NCBI RefSeq assembly: GCF_900166665.1
Contig: NZ_LT800494.1
Span: 403,397 to 467,396 of the forward strand
DNA: 64,000 nt
Direction of reading: 5' to 3'
Origin: Cytobacillus gottheilii
Lineage (GTDB): Bacteria; Bacillota; Bacilli; Bacillales; Cytobacillaceae
This document shows positions 1 through 8,293 of this stretch, piece after piece. Each line of letters opens with the position of its first letter. The first letter of the stretch is position 1. The notes under the pieces are model-generated. The model was not told the DNA's origin, did not search any database, and saw only the letters and a program-made list of their open reading frames with translations. A program made the translations under genes and the position numbers.

Positions 1-1
1 T

Positions 2-511
2 GCTAAAATGGAAGAAATGGGTGTAATCTTTGTTGAGGAAGCAGAAGGTGTGCGTGTATTAGCACCTGAGAAGCTGAAAGCAGTGGATATTAAAACAATG
101 CCACATCCAGGATTCCCAACTGATATGCAAGCACAAATGATGGCCTTATTGCTTCATGCAAATGGCACAAGTGTAATAACAGAAACGGTATTTGAAAATC
201 GTTTTATGCACGTAGAGGAATTCCGCCGCATGAACGCTGAAATTAAAATTGAAGGCCGCTCAGTGATTATGAATGGACCTTCTAATCTGCAGGGAGCAGA
301 AGTAGCTGCAAGTGATTTACGTGCTGCTGCAGCGTTAATTTTAACAGGTCTTGTTGCTGATGGAGTTACACGCGTTACTGAACTAAAGCATCTTGATCGC
401 GGATATGTAAGCTTCCATGAAAAACTGGCTGCGCTTGGTGCAGATATTGAACGTATTACAGAAGTTGAAGAGCCGCAAACTGAAAAGTTTGTTACAGACC
501 TTAACGCATAA
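2..511 (+). CDS. murA: UDP-N-acetylglucosamine 1-carboxyvinyltransferase, C-terminal part
   Basis: This is the 3' part of murA; the gene begins before the window and the reading frame is open from base 2. MurA transfers enolpyruvate from PEP to UDP-GlcNAc, the first committed step of peptidoglycan synthesis in the cytoplasm. The roughly 169 visible residues carry family signatures such as [32 protein letters not shown] and LDRGYV, which belong to the second half of the EPSP-synthase-like fold. The PEP-binding catalytic cysteine lies in the missing N-terminal half. A murA copy followed by spoIID is the order found in B. subtilis, where this copy is murAA. A strong hairpin terminator follows the stop codon. 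Confidence 0.95.
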   Translation, partial: AKMEEMGVIFVEEAEGVRVLAPEKLKAVDIKTMPHPGFPTDMQAQMMALLLHANGTSVITETVFENRFMHVEEFRRMNAEIKIEGRSVIMNGPSNLQGAEVAASDLRAAAALILTGLVADGVTRVTELKHLDRGYVSFHEKLAALGADIERITEVEEPQTEKFVTDLNA

Positions 512-522
512 ATCTTTCTAAT

Positions 523-581
523 ATACCGAAAAACCGCAATATCGACTTGTCTGCAAAGGCATATCGGTATGCGGTTTTTTA
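523..581 (+). terminator. Rho-independent terminator after murA
   Basis: AAAAACCGCA at 529-538 pairs with TGCGGTTTTT at 570-579, followed by a T-rich run. It lies 12 nt after the murA stop codon. Confidence 0.8.
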
Positions 582-662
582 TTTTTGCTTTTATGCTGCC
601 CACTTAAACCATCTGTAAAAAAAGGAACCTTCCATCTAAATAAAATATCTTTTTAAAGACTT

Positions 663-693
663 GTCATATTAGCTTGTCCTCTCCCATATGAAT
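663..693 (+). promoter_or_regulatory. Candidate sigma-E promoter of spoIID
   Basis: GTCATATT at 663-670 and CATATGAAT at 685-693 are separated by 14 nt. They resemble the sigma-E -35 and -10 consensus. This fits the known mother-cell, sigma-E-dependent expression of spoIID in B. subtilis. The start codon follows 32 nt later. Confidence 0.7.
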
Positions 694-724
694 GGAATGA
701 GACTGAAACTACGGAGGCTTACAT

Positions 725-1747
725 ATGACAAAAATTAAACCATTCATTCTACTAGCGTCGATTCTCTTTGCCGTCACGATCATCGTTCCGTCTCTTCTAG
801 TCATTCCGTTTTCAAATAATGAAGAGACAGGAAAGCTGGATGAAAAGCTAGAGGAACCTGTTGAGACTGAACCTGCATCCAGTGAACCTGCCATTGAGGT
901 GGCTGTATTTCGAACAGCAACCAAACAGGTTGAAAACCTAACAATGGAAGACTATTTAGTGGGAGTCGTATCGGCTGAAATGCCAGCAGATTTTGAAGAG
1001 GAAGCATTGAAGGCACAGGCACTGACCGCAAGAACCTATATTGTTCAGCATTTAATGAAGGATCAAGATCTGAATATACCTGGTGATGCACAAGTATATG
1101 ATACGGTCGATCATCAAGTATATAAAAATAAAGAAGAGCTTAAGAAGCGCTGGAAAGAGGATTATGACTACAATATCAAAAAGGTAACAGACGCTGTTCG
1201 TGCTACAGCAGGTCAAATACTTACTTACGAAGGAAACCCTATACAGGCACAATTCTTTTCAACAAGTAATGGCTATACTGAGAACTCAGAGTCTGTTTGG
1301 ACAAATGCCATACCATACCTAAAGAGTGTAGAGAGTCCATGGGACCAGGAATCACCAGAGTTTACGGATCAAATGGTCATGACGGTCGCAGATTTTGAAG
1401 CAAAGCTAGGTGTTCAGCTGCCAGAAGGTTCAGCTATCGGAAGTGTAACGGAGTTCACAGCCGGAAAAAGAGTCGCCAAGGTGAATATTAATGGCAAGGA
1501 AATAAAGGGCGTCGACATCCGTGAAAAATTAGGATTAAGATCAACCGATTTTAGATGGGAAAGAAAAGGAGACAATGTGGTTATACAAACGAAAGGCTAT
1601 GGACATGGCGTTGGCATGAGTCAATATGGAGCCAATGGCATGGCGGCAGAGGGGAAAACATATAAGGATATCGTTAATCACTATTATAAAGGCGTTGAAA
1701 TCTCTACATCCGACACGATGCTCGCTAAGGTGACCGCAAAAAAATAA
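725..1747 (+). CDS. spoIID: Stage II sporulation protein D, peptidoglycan lytic transglycosylase
   Basis: SpoIID is a membrane-anchored lytic transglycosylase. With SpoIIM and SpoIIP it thins septal peptidoglycan and drives membrane migration during engulfment. The 340-residue protein has one N-terminal membrane segment (about residues 7-28), an acidic linker, and the SpoIID domain from about residue 70. The motif VSAEMP contains Glu85, the likely catalytic acid, and GYGHGVGMSQYGANGM near the C-terminus is the family signature. The ATG is preceded by ACGGAGG. The position between murA and spoIIQ matches B. subtilis. A sigma-E-like promoter lies upstream and a strong hairpin follows the stop. 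Confidence 0.97.
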   Translation: MTKIKPFILLASILFAVTIIVPSLLVIPFSNNEETGKLDEKLEEPVETEPASSEPAIEVAVFRTATKQVENLTMEDYLVGVVSAEMPADFEEEALKAQALTARTYIVQHLMKDQDLNIPGDAQVYDTVDHQVYKNKEELKKRWKEDYDYNIKKVTDAVRATAGQILTYEGNPIQAQFFSTSNGYTENSESVWTNAIPYLKSVESPWDQESPEFTDQMVMTVADFEAKLGVQLPEGSAIGSVTEFTAGKRVAKVNINGKEIKGVDIREKLGLRSTDFRWERKGDNVVIQTKGYGHGVGMSQYGANGMAAEGKTYKDIVNHYYKGVEISTSDTMLAKVTAKK

Positions 1748-1757
1748 ACAGAATTAA

Positions 1758-1789
1758 GAAAGCCGCCGGAGGCATTCGGCGGCTTTTGT
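1758..1789 (+). terminator. Rho-independent terminator after spoIID
   Basis: AGCCGCCG and CGGCGGCT form a strong GC stem over a short loop (1761-1783), followed by TTTTG. Confidence 0.85.
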
Positions 1790-1807
1790 TGCGTCAAATT
1801 GGAGTTT

Positions 1808-1935
1808 GGCGGATATATTGGCATTATTGGCGAATAAATTACGGTAAAGGCGAAAATAATTATTAAACGGCGAATACCTTTATGCTAACAGCGATTATAT
1901 TTTCAGGACGGCGAATATATTCATGCCGAAATCGA
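1808..1935. repeat. Periodic intergenic array A (GGCGAATA, about 20.4-nt pitch)
   Basis: The motif GGCG[GA]ATA or a one-base variant begins at 1808, 1829, 1849, 1869, 1890 and 1910, with a weaker form near 1926. The steps are 21, 20, 20, 21 and 20 nt, and the sequence between motifs is not conserved. The array fills the gap between the convergent spoIID and VanZ-like genes and lies after the spoIID terminator. It contains no credible ORF. The function is unknown; see arrays B to E. Confidence 0.7.
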
Positions 1936-2025
1936 AATCCGCTATATCGTGTTCATTGCTCCAGTTTATAGGAGAGGACCACTAATTTGCTCTAGTACAC
2001 TTTTTTTTCACACCAAAAACCACAA

Positions 2026-2460
2026 TTACTTCTCTGCAGCCGTCACTCTCCGAATACCTTCTAAGAAACGGCCCACTCTCTTAAACCTCTTCCCAAAAAC
2101 GGCTTGAGAAATCACCCAATAGGCGACTGCCACACCTGTCACATCCTTCACAACGTCAATAAACGTCGCAGAACGGTATGGAACAAAGGACTGGTGGATT
2201 TCATCTAAGACGCCATAGAAGCAGGCCAGGACAGCCAGGAGCAGGTTTATTTTAGATGTAAAGGGTTGTTTGAACGTAAAAGCAGCACCAATAAGAAAAA
2301 GGTAGAGTATGCCGAATTCAACCAAATGCATCGATTCTTTAAAGAATCGATCGAAAGAAGAGTCTGGCAATTCTACCACCGCATTGTGCGGGAGACTTGA
2401 TAAAACCCAAATAAGAATCATATAAGAGATTGGAAGTAGGCGCAGCAGCCATTTTAACAT
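2026..2460 (-). CDS. VanZ family membrane protein (YwnJ-like)
   Basis: This is a 144-residue integral membrane protein of the VanZ/YwnJ family. It has about four hydrophobic segments (roughly residues 4-22, 46-64, 72-88 and 103-122). The conserved FxEFxxL-type helix is seen as MHLVEFGILYL, and the signature DEIHQSFVPYRSATFIDVVKD is nearly complete. VanZ proteins are associated with low-level teicoplanin resistance, but their biochemical role is not established. It is transcribed divergently from spoIIQ and converges on spoIID. YwnJ lies near spoIIQ in B. subtilis as I recall, which supports orthology. No clear terminator is visible after the stop. Confidence 0.85.
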   Translation of the reverse strand: MLKWLLRLLPISYMILIWVLSSLPHNAVVELPDSSFDRFFKESMHLVEFGILYLFLIGAAFTFKQPFTSKINLLLAVLACFYGVLDEIHQSFVPYRSATFIDVVKDVTGVAVAYWVISQAVFGKRFKRVGRFLEGIRRVTAAEK

Positions 2461-2601
2461 GGTAAAAACTCCTTTGAAAAAAAGTTATAAGAAATATGAA
2501 TAATTCAAACAGCTTTGTCGAAAAATAACATCTAAAAAAATATTTTTAAAAAGGTATATAATCCTCGCAATCTGTTCAGACTGATTGCTGAGGTGATGAT
2601 A

Positions 2602-3591
2602 ATGAGAGAGGAAGAAAAGAAACGATCTTCTCAAGATTCAAGTTTTAAGCGTTTTTTAAAGAAGCGTTGGGCATTCCCAGCAATCTACATTGCAAGTGCA
2701 GCTATTATTTTATCGGCGGTTCTATGGTATCAAAATAGCAGTGATAGCGCGATAGAGTCAGACGAATTTGACCATGAAGCTACCGATATTACTGGCAAAT
2801 CAGAAGAACCGGCAATTGAAGTAACAAATCCACTAGAAGACTTCAAGATGCCTGTTGCTGATGAAGATGCTGCTGTCATTCAAACACAGTTCTATGATCA
2901 TAATGCTGATACGGCAGATCAAGAGGCTGCGATCATTGTTTATAATAACATCTACCACCCTAGCACTGGTATCGATATCACTATGAAAGATGGAGAGGCA
3001 TTTGATGTCCTTGCATCATTAAGCGGTACAGTGACAAAGGTCGAGGAAGATAGAACGCTTGGAAATGTCATTGAAATCGAGCATACTGAAGGTATTGTAA
3101 CACAATATCAGTCTGTTACTGAGATGAATGTTGAGGTTGGCGATCAAGTTAAGCAAGGCGATGTATTAGCGAAAGCAGGACAAAGCTTATTTAATGAAGA
3201 AGCAGGTGTACATGTCCACTTTGAAATTCGCAAGGATGGACAGGCAGTAAATCCGCATGAGTATTTCAATAAATCTTTAAGTGCACTGCAGGAAGCTGAT
3301 TTATCTGGAAGCTCAGAAGCAGCTGACAATGAAGATGGATCGGAAGAAAGTACGGCTCCTGAGGGTGATGAGGAAGCAAAACCTGAAGATGGTGAAGAAA
3401 CAGCGCCTGAAGAAGGTACTGCACCAGAAGAAGGCAATGAAACAGCACCTGGTGAAGACAATACAACAAATCCAAGTGAACAAACTGAAGACGAAGGCGC
3501 TTCTGATGAAGAAACTGAAACAGAAGAAGGATCTGGAGAAGAAGGGGACCATACTGGTGACCATTCTGAAGAGGATTCAGCTAACGCATAA
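2602..3591 (+). CDS. spoIIQ: Stage II sporulation protein Q, forespore side of the engulfment channel
   Basis: SpoIIQ is made in the forespore and binds SpoIIIAH across the septal space, forming the channel and ratchet used in engulfment and late forespore gene expression. The protein has a basic N-terminus, one membrane span (about residues 26-43) and a LytM/M23 domain (about 110-235). The second zinc motif HVHFEI is intact. The first motif reads STGID where active M23 peptidases have HxGxD, so it is probably non-catalytic, as in the B. subtilis protein. About 95 C-terminal residues form a Glu/Thr/Gly-rich tail, longer than I recall for B. subtilis. ATG 2602 is chosen because GAGGTG overlaps the upstream GTG/ATG. 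A GCAATC/GATTGC hairpin at 2567-2588 precedes the RBS. Confidence 0.93.
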   Translation: MREEEKKRSSQDSSFKRFLKKRWAFPAIYIASAAIILSAVLWYQNSSDSAIESDEFDHEATDITGKSEEPAIEVTNPLEDFKMPVADEDAAVIQTQFYDHNADTADQEAAIIVYNNIYHPSTGIDITMKDGEAFDVLASLSGTVTKVEEDRTLGNVIEIEHTEGIVTQYQSVTEMNVEVGDQVKQGDVLAKAGQSLFNEEAGVHVHFEIRKDGQAVNPHEYFNKSLSALQEADLSGSSEAADNEDGSEESTAPEGDEEAKPEDGEETAPEEGTAPEEGNETAPGEDNTTNPSEQTEDEGASDEETETEEGSGEEGDHTGDHSEEDSANA

Positions 3592-3602
3592 GATAAAAAC
3601 GA

Positions 3603-3628
3603 AAACCCGCATTTATGCGGGTTTTTAT
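3603..3628 (+). terminator. Rho-independent terminator after spoIIQ
   Basis: AACCCGCA and TGCGGGTT form a compact stem with loop TTTA, followed by a run of five T, directly after the stop codon. Confidence 0.9.
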
Positions 3629-3695
3629 TGTGCATTCAGGTAATAAAATGAGTGGTACAGGAGAGGGTTCGGCACAGCTGCTAAGAACAAAAGCA

Positions 3696-3727
3696 AAGCC
3701 TGCACTTAGGTTCGCCTCTGCAGGCTT
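3696..3727 (-). terminator. Terminator of the LysM gene
   Basis: AAGCCTGCA (3696-3704) pairs with TGCAGGCTT (3719-3727). On the minus strand the stem is followed by TTGCTTTT, so it suits the LysM gene ending at 3761. Confidence 0.75.
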
Positions 3728-3760
3728 GTCCAGTCGGAAGAATTCTCTATCAATTACTTT

Positions 3761-4417
3761 CTATTTCTGAATATTAACGACAGCCCCATTTTTATGTGTC
3801 ACAATGACCGTTTTCCCGGCTAAGCGCTGATATTCCTGTGCCGTGCCATAAGGAACTTTCAATGCAAAATGGCGGCTGCCGGATTGAAACTCAATGGTAA
3901 AATTGTCAGCAGCTCCGACAATTTTCGCAGATTGAACAGCAATATCCTCCATAATGATCAAACGCTGATGAATGAGAACCATATTACTGGAAAGGTGATT
4001 AATTCTCTTTAATTCAGATACAGGCACGCTATAGCGGTCTGCGATGCTCCATAAGGTATCACCTGGGACAACTGTGTAAATGGCTGCGTGCTGCAGAAAC
4101 GATTCGGTTGTGTGAAACTCTGTTGGAACATCAAGCTCTTGACCTGGGAAAATTTTATCCGATACTAGCTCGTTCATTTCCTTCAGCTGCTGGACGGTTA
4201 AATCATAATCTTTAGAAATCCTATAAAGCGTATCGCCTTTTTCCACTACATACTTACCCGCAGAAGCATTTGCTTCTTTCCCTCCTAGTCCGATTGAAGA
4301 TGCAGTCACAGCGGCTGCTACCGTTACGGTTGCAAGCTGTGCATTTCTTTTCCTCCGTTTTTTCTCGCGTTTTTCTTCAATCCGTGCTTTTCTTGGTCTT
4401 AATACAGCTTTTCCCAT
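3761..4417 (-). CDS. Membrane-anchored protein with two LysM domains
   Basis: The protein has a very basic cytoplasmic start (KARIEEKREKKRRKRN), one membrane or signal segment (about residues 27-45) and two LysM domains. The first is about residues 55-98 (YVVEKGDTLYRISKDY) and the second about 112-156 (YTVVPGDTLWSIADRY). A C-terminal part of about 60 residues is unassigned. LysM domains bind peptidoglycan GlcNAc, so the protein probably sits at the membrane-wall interface. No catalytic domain is visible. ATG 4417 is chosen over 4420 because AAGGAG is then 7 nt away. It lies alone between spoIIQ and spoIIID and has its own terminator. The exact role is unknown. Confidence 0.8.
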   Translation of the reverse strand: MGKAVLRPRKARIEEKREKKRRKRNAQLATVTVAAAVTASSIGLGGKEANASAGKYVVEKGDTLYRISKDYDLTVQQLKEMNELVSDKIFPGQELDVPTEFHTTESFLQHAAIYTVVPGDTLWSIADRYSVPVSELKRINHLSSNMVLIHQRLIIMEDIAVQSAKIVGAADNFTIEFQSGSRHFALKVPYGTAQEYQRLAGKTVIVTHKNGAVVNIQK

Positions 4418-4420
4418 CAT

Positions 4421-5366
4421 CTATCTCCTTATCTGTTATTTCTATTTATATGGATTAAATTGGGTGTATACCCATATTTATCAACGATTAAGTCAGCATA
4501 AGTGTATGTGAATAGACCCAAAGCGACAATAGGCAAGAAATCATAACAATTTTCGTGACTAAGTACATGAAAAAATGAAGTGTGAAATTTTGGGTAGACG
4601 ATTAGAACTGCAAAACTGGAAAGGAATTATTGAAATGATAGGCAAAAGGATAGAAGTAGGATCGTGATCATGTTTGTTTATAATGCGAATGGTAGAATGA
4701 GTGCTGGAATTTAAGAGATATTGTCCTAATTTTATATATGGTGGAGTTAAGGAATATGGTACTTATCACACGGCGATATGGACCTACTGCAGAAGATATA
4801 GCGATTTTTATATATAAACACCTTCTCAAAAGGTTGATATCTTCATAATGAGTCTTAAAAATGCACATTTGAATTATCATTGGCGATCACAACATGTAAG
4901 ACGATACAAGTGGAACGAGTGAACGAATGGGGAGTGGGAACTCACCAGGAATTGCTGAGAAGAGGCACAGCATCAACCAACCCGCCGGAACTCCGAAGAA
5001 GAAATCTTTGTACATTAAGTAAAAGCAGCAAAGTTTGCGAGCCTAAAGAAAAGAAGGAAAAAAGCATCAGAATGAGTAAGTTTTCTGAAAAAAAACACCT
5101 ATGACTTGTCCCGATTCATGAAATTGTGCATATATCTTCATCCAAGCTAATAAAATGTTACAAACCTTACAAAGAGAATGTTTGAGGTGGGTATCGTTTT
5201 AATGCTATCAGTGAATGAGCAGTGGGACATGATTATTTACAGCAGGTCAATAGAAGGGGTTCTGCCCTTCTGCCGCAGGATGTTTATGCGGACTATCGTA
5301 TAGGACAAAGTTAAAAGCGAGTCTCATTTCACACTTCTCACATCCAATTTAGGGAGGGCGAGTGGT
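4421..5366. other. Long intergenic region before spoIIID
   Basis: About 950 nt without a credible gene. Short open frames here lack ribosome binding sites and family signatures. The only recognisable content is a fragment of the Bacillus interspersed repeat near 4960-5042. Confidence 0.5.
4960..5042 (+). repeat. Fragment of Bacillus interspersed repeat (copy 1)
   Basis: AAAAGCAGCAAAGTTTGCGA at 5021-5040 matches AAAAGCAACAAAGTTTGCGA at 51338-51357 with one mismatch. Both are preceded by a CCCGCC-containing stretch. This is probably the 3' end of the repeat family described at 36740, 38300 and 53555. Confidence 0.5.
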
Positions 5367-5639
5367 GTGCACGATTACATCAAAGAGAGAACTATCAAGA
5401 TTGGAAAGTATATCGTGGAGACGAAAAAAACAGTTCGCGTAATTGCGAAGGAGTTTGGCGTATCCAAAAGTACAGTCCATAAAGATTTGACAGAAAGACT
5501 TCCTGAAATTAATCCCGATCTTGCAAATGAAGTAAAGGAAATTTTAGATTATCATAAATCCATCAGACATCTCCGTGGGGGAGAAGCCACTAAAATGAAG
5601 TACAAAAAGGAAGAGCTAGAGGGGGAGCCCATCAATTAA
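5367..5639 (+). CDS. spoIIID: Stage III sporulation transcriptional regulator SpoIIID
   Basis: SpoIIID is a small helix-turn-helix DNA-binding protein. It activates and represses genes of the sigma-E regulon in the mother cell and helps launch sigma-K expression. The 90-residue sequence is nearly identical to the B. subtilis protein from memory. The HTH lies at about residues 19-42 (VRVIAKEFGVSKSTVHKDL), with a basic C-terminal helix (HLRGGEATKMKYKK) that contacts DNA. The start is GTG 5367, preceded by AGGGAGGGCGAGTG. The gene is followed by a strong terminator and then mbl, the same order as in B. subtilis. Confidence 0.98.
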   Translation: MHDYIKERTIKIGKYIVETKKTVRVIAKEFGVSKSTVHKDLTERLPEINPDLANEVKEILDYHKSIRHLRGGEATKMKYKKEELEGEPIN

Positions 5640-5666
5640 TAAGGGAACCGCACAACATCACACATA

Positions 5667-5727
5667 ACACAAACGGTATGCAAAGAATGTCTTCTGAATT
5701 CTGCGTATACCGTTTGTGTTTTTTATA
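5667..5727 (+). terminator. Terminator after spoIIID
   Basis: ACACAAACGGTATGC pairs with GCGTATACCGTTTGTGT with one small bulge. The stem is followed by a T run ending at about 5727. Confidence 0.9.
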
Positions 5728-5838
5728 TTACTGGAGATGTAACCAGGTGCAAAACCATCTTGCGTCAAATGAATCATAAAAAACAAACAAAACCGAATTC
5801 AACGAATTCGACAAATTCTTTATTTTGTTCTATATAAT

Positions 5839-5879
5839 TTGACAAAAAGTTACTTTATTATAGATAGATGTGCTAAAAT
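5839..5879 (+). promoter_or_regulatory. Candidate sigma-A promoters of mbl
   Basis: TTGACA at 5839-5844 is followed after 16 nt by TAGATA (5861-5866). Slightly downstream, TGCTAAAAT at 5871-5879 fits an extended -10. Either could drive mbl through a leader of about 260-280 nt that holds no credible ORF. Confidence 0.5.
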
Positions 5880-6142
5880 ATACAATTAGGATAATAACTT
5901 AGTTTAGCTAATAGAAGTAGTCAAAAAGACTGGTTTTCTGTCTTTTGAATTCTACAATTTTTCATAAAGGCATCGATCGCTGAGAATGATTTGCAGGGAC
6001 TGTAAAGAGTTACTCGGACGGCAATAGAGATTTGAACGGTTTTTAAACGGATTAGGCCACTTTAGGTCAAATGTCTGCATCTTACTGCTTAAGCCGCTTG
6101 CGGACAGTGCGGGCCAAATTTTTCAAGGAGGAAAGAAAGAGA

Positions 6143-7144
6143 ATGTTTGCTAGGGATATTGGAATTGATTTAGGGACGGCCAATGTACTCATACATGTAA
6201 AGGGTCGCGGTATAGTTTTGAATGAGCCTTCAGTTGTTGCAATTGATAAAAATACGAACAAGGTGCTTGCTGTCGGTGAGGAAGCCCGCCGAATGGTTGG
6301 CCGTACACCTGGAAATATTGTTGCGATTCGTCCGTTAAAAGATGGGGTAATCGCTGATTTTGATGTAACAGAAGCAATGTTGAAATATTTCATCAATAAA
6401 CTTGATGTAAAAGGATTTTTATCGAAACCGCGCATTTTGATCTGCTGTCCGACTAATGTAACAAGCGTTGAGCAAAAAGCTATTAAGGAAGCAGCAGAAA
6501 AAAGCGGCGGCAAAAAGGTTTACCTTGAGGAAGAGCCTAAGGTAGCTGCAATTGGCGCAGGTATGGATATTTTCCTGCCGAGCGGAAACATGGTCGTTGA
6601 TATCGGCGGCGGTACAACCGACGTGGCGGTTCTGTCAATGGGTGACATTGTTACATCATCATCCATTAAAATGGCGGGTGACAAATTTGATAATGAAATT
6701 CTTCAATATATCAAAAGAAAGTACAAGCTTTTAATCGGTGAAAGAACAGCGGAGGATATTAAAACAACCATCGCAACCGTATTCCCTGGCTCAAGAAGTG
6801 AGCAAATGGATATTCGCGGCCGTGATATGGTTTCAGGCCTTCCAAGAACAATTACTGTGTACTCAGAAGAGATTGAACAAGCGCTGAGAGAATCAGTAGC
6901 TGTCATTGTTCAGGCAGCGAAGAGCGTGCTGGAACGGACACCGCCAGAGCTTTCTGCAGACATTATTGACCGTGGTGTTATTTTAACAGGCGGCGGCGCT
7001 TTGCTTCATGGGATCGATATGCTTTTAGCTGAAGAGCTGAAGGTGCCTGTGCTTATAGCGGAGAATCCAATGGACTGTGTAGCGATTGGAACAGGCATTA
7101 TGCTTGATAATATTGACAAGCTGCCAAAGAGGAAATTCAGTTAA
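6143..7144 (+). CDS. mbl: MreB-like actin homologue Mbl
   Basis: Mbl is a bacterial actin that forms membrane-associated filaments and directs sidewall peptidoglycan synthesis and rod shape. The 333-residue protein begins MFARDIGIDLGTANVLIHVKG. It has the phosphate-1 (DLGTAN), phosphate-2 (DIGGGTTDVAV) and adenosine (ILTGGGALL) motifs of the actin/Hsp70 fold. The amphipathic start MFARDIG is typical of Mbl membrane contact. ATG 6143 has AAGGAGG 11 nt upstream; an upstream in-frame ATG at 6071 is rejected because the family starts here and the earlier codon has no RBS. Position after spoIIID identifies it as mbl and not mreB. Confidence 0.97.
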   Translation: MFARDIGIDLGTANVLIHVKGRGIVLNEPSVVAIDKNTNKVLAVGEEARRMVGRTPGNIVAIRPLKDGVIADFDVTEAMLKYFINKLDVKGFLSKPRILICCPTNVTSVEQKAIKEAAEKSGGKKVYLEEEPKVAAIGAGMDIFLPSGNMVVDIGGGTTDVAVLSMGDIVTSSSIKMAGDKFDNEILQYIKRKYKLLIGERTAEDIKTTIATVFPGSRSEQMDIRGRDMVSGLPRTITVYSEEIEQALRESVAVIVQAAKSVLERTPPELSADIIDRGVILTGGGALLHGIDMLLAEELKVPVLIAENPMDCVAIGTGIMLDNIDKLPKRKFS

Positions 7145-7149
7145 CTAAA

Positions 7150-7184
7150 ATGCTGCCAGTGAGAATTTCTGGCAGCTTTTTTTC
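7150..7184 (+). terminator. Terminator after mbl
   Basis: GCTGCCAG and CTGGCAGC form the stem (7152-7176), followed by a run of T. The following 240 nt before flhO are A/T-rich with no recognised element. Confidence 0.88.
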
Positions 7185-7422
7185 AATTATCCTGTGAGTA
7201 TAACGAGAAAACACCGAAAATAGCACAATCTTTAAAATGGTAAACATGCATGCTTCGCCAATTTTTTTCAAAATATGACTTTTTCCTTTATTTTTTTAAT
7301 GTATATTGTTGATTTTTTTTTTATAATAAAAGTAAGACGAAAAAGGCTATTTTGTTTTATTGCATTTTCGATCCGCTGCTTCTGTCTGAAAAAGACGTTC
7401 AGCATTTTAAGAGGTGAGAATT

Positions 7423-8262
7423 TTGTTTAAAGGATTTTATACAGTTGCATCCGGAATGCTTGCACAGCAGCGAAGAACAGAAATGCTTTCAAATAACATG
7501 GCGAATGCAAATACACCAGGATTTAAAGCAGATCAATCCGCGATGAGAAGCTTTCCGGAAATGCTGCTTCAGCGTATTGACCAGCAATCTCTTCCCACAG
7601 AGAAGGGTTTAAATATACCAGGGAACACAAGAATTGGCAGCATCAGCACAGGTGTGTATGTGCAGGAAGTGATCCCGAATTTTCTTCAAGGTGATATAAA
7701 AGAAACAGGTTTAAATACAGATATATCCTTAGTAAATGTGAATGTCCCTGATAACGGCGAGGAAGATGCAGTTGGATCAGTCTTTTTCACGGTGACAGGG
7801 CCATCCGGAGAAGAACGTTATACACGTAACGGGAACTTCACGTTAGATGGGGCAGGTTTTTTAACAACGGCGAGCGGTATGTATGTGCTTGACGATGCTG
7901 GACAACCCATTCAGCTGACAAGTGAAGATTTCTCTATCAATGAAGAAGGTATTCTGACAGGTGCCAATGGGGAAACGGCGAGGCTTGGAGTTGCTTATAC
8001 AGACAATGCCAATAACCTGATAAAAGAAGGGGATGGCTTATACCGGACAGAAGATGGCAATGATTTGCCTAATGCTTATCTGGCCGGAGGTGTACAGTTT
8101 AACCTTCAGCAAGGGTTTCTTGAGCGCTCAAATGTAGATGTCAGCCGTACAATGACAGATATGATGACAGCTTATCGTGCGTTTGAAGCGAATCAGAAAA
8201 TTTTGCAGGCGTATGACCGCAGCATGGAAAAGGCTGCAAATGAAATTGGACGCATCGGATAA
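7423..8262 (+). CDS. flhO: Flagellar hook-basal body rod protein FlhO
   Basis: FlhO belongs to the FlgG/FlgF family of flagellar rod and hook proteins and is thought to form part of the distal rod. The N-terminal signature (YTVASGMLAQQRRTEMLSNN followed by MANANTPGFK) and the C-terminal heptad region (DVSRTMTDMMTAYRAFEANQ) are both present, as axial proteins require. TTG 7423 is chosen because GAGGTG lies 6 nt upstream and the B. subtilis protein starts at the same point; the alternative GTG 7414 overlaps that RBS. It is cotranscribed with flhP, 31 nt downstream. No convincing sigma-D promoter was found. Confidence 0.94.
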   Translation: MFKGFYTVASGMLAQQRRTEMLSNNMANANTPGFKADQSAMRSFPEMLLQRIDQQSLPTEKGLNIPGNTRIGSISTGVYVQEVIPNFLQGDIKETGLNTDISLVNVNVPDNGEEDAVGSVFFTVTGPSGEERYTRNGNFTLDGAGFLTTASGMYVLDDAGQPIQLTSEDFSINEEGILTGANGETARLGVAYTDNANNLIKEGDGLYRTEDGNDLPNAYLAGGVQFNLQQGFLERSNVDVSRTMTDMMTAYRAFEANQKILQAYDRSMEKAANEIGRIG

Positions 8263-8293
8263 TCATGTCTACACTTTCTAAGGGAGAAGAACA

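Noticed and set aside
3144-3643. Open frames on both strands over the spoIIQ tail
   Set aside because: The Glu-rich low-complexity tail gives stop-free Ser/Leu/Lys-rich shadows in other frames with no start signals.
4880-5104. 74-codon ORF before spoIIID
   Set aside because: No ribosome binding site, no recognisable family, and it overlaps the interspersed repeat fragment.
6071-6142. N-terminal extension of Mbl
   Set aside because: MreB/Mbl proteins start at MFARDIG and AAGGAGG lies just before ATG 6143.
7329-7355. Sigma-D promoter for flhO (TAAA-N15-GC)
   Set aside because: The -10 half (GCTATTTT) matches only about half of the consensus GCCGATAT.
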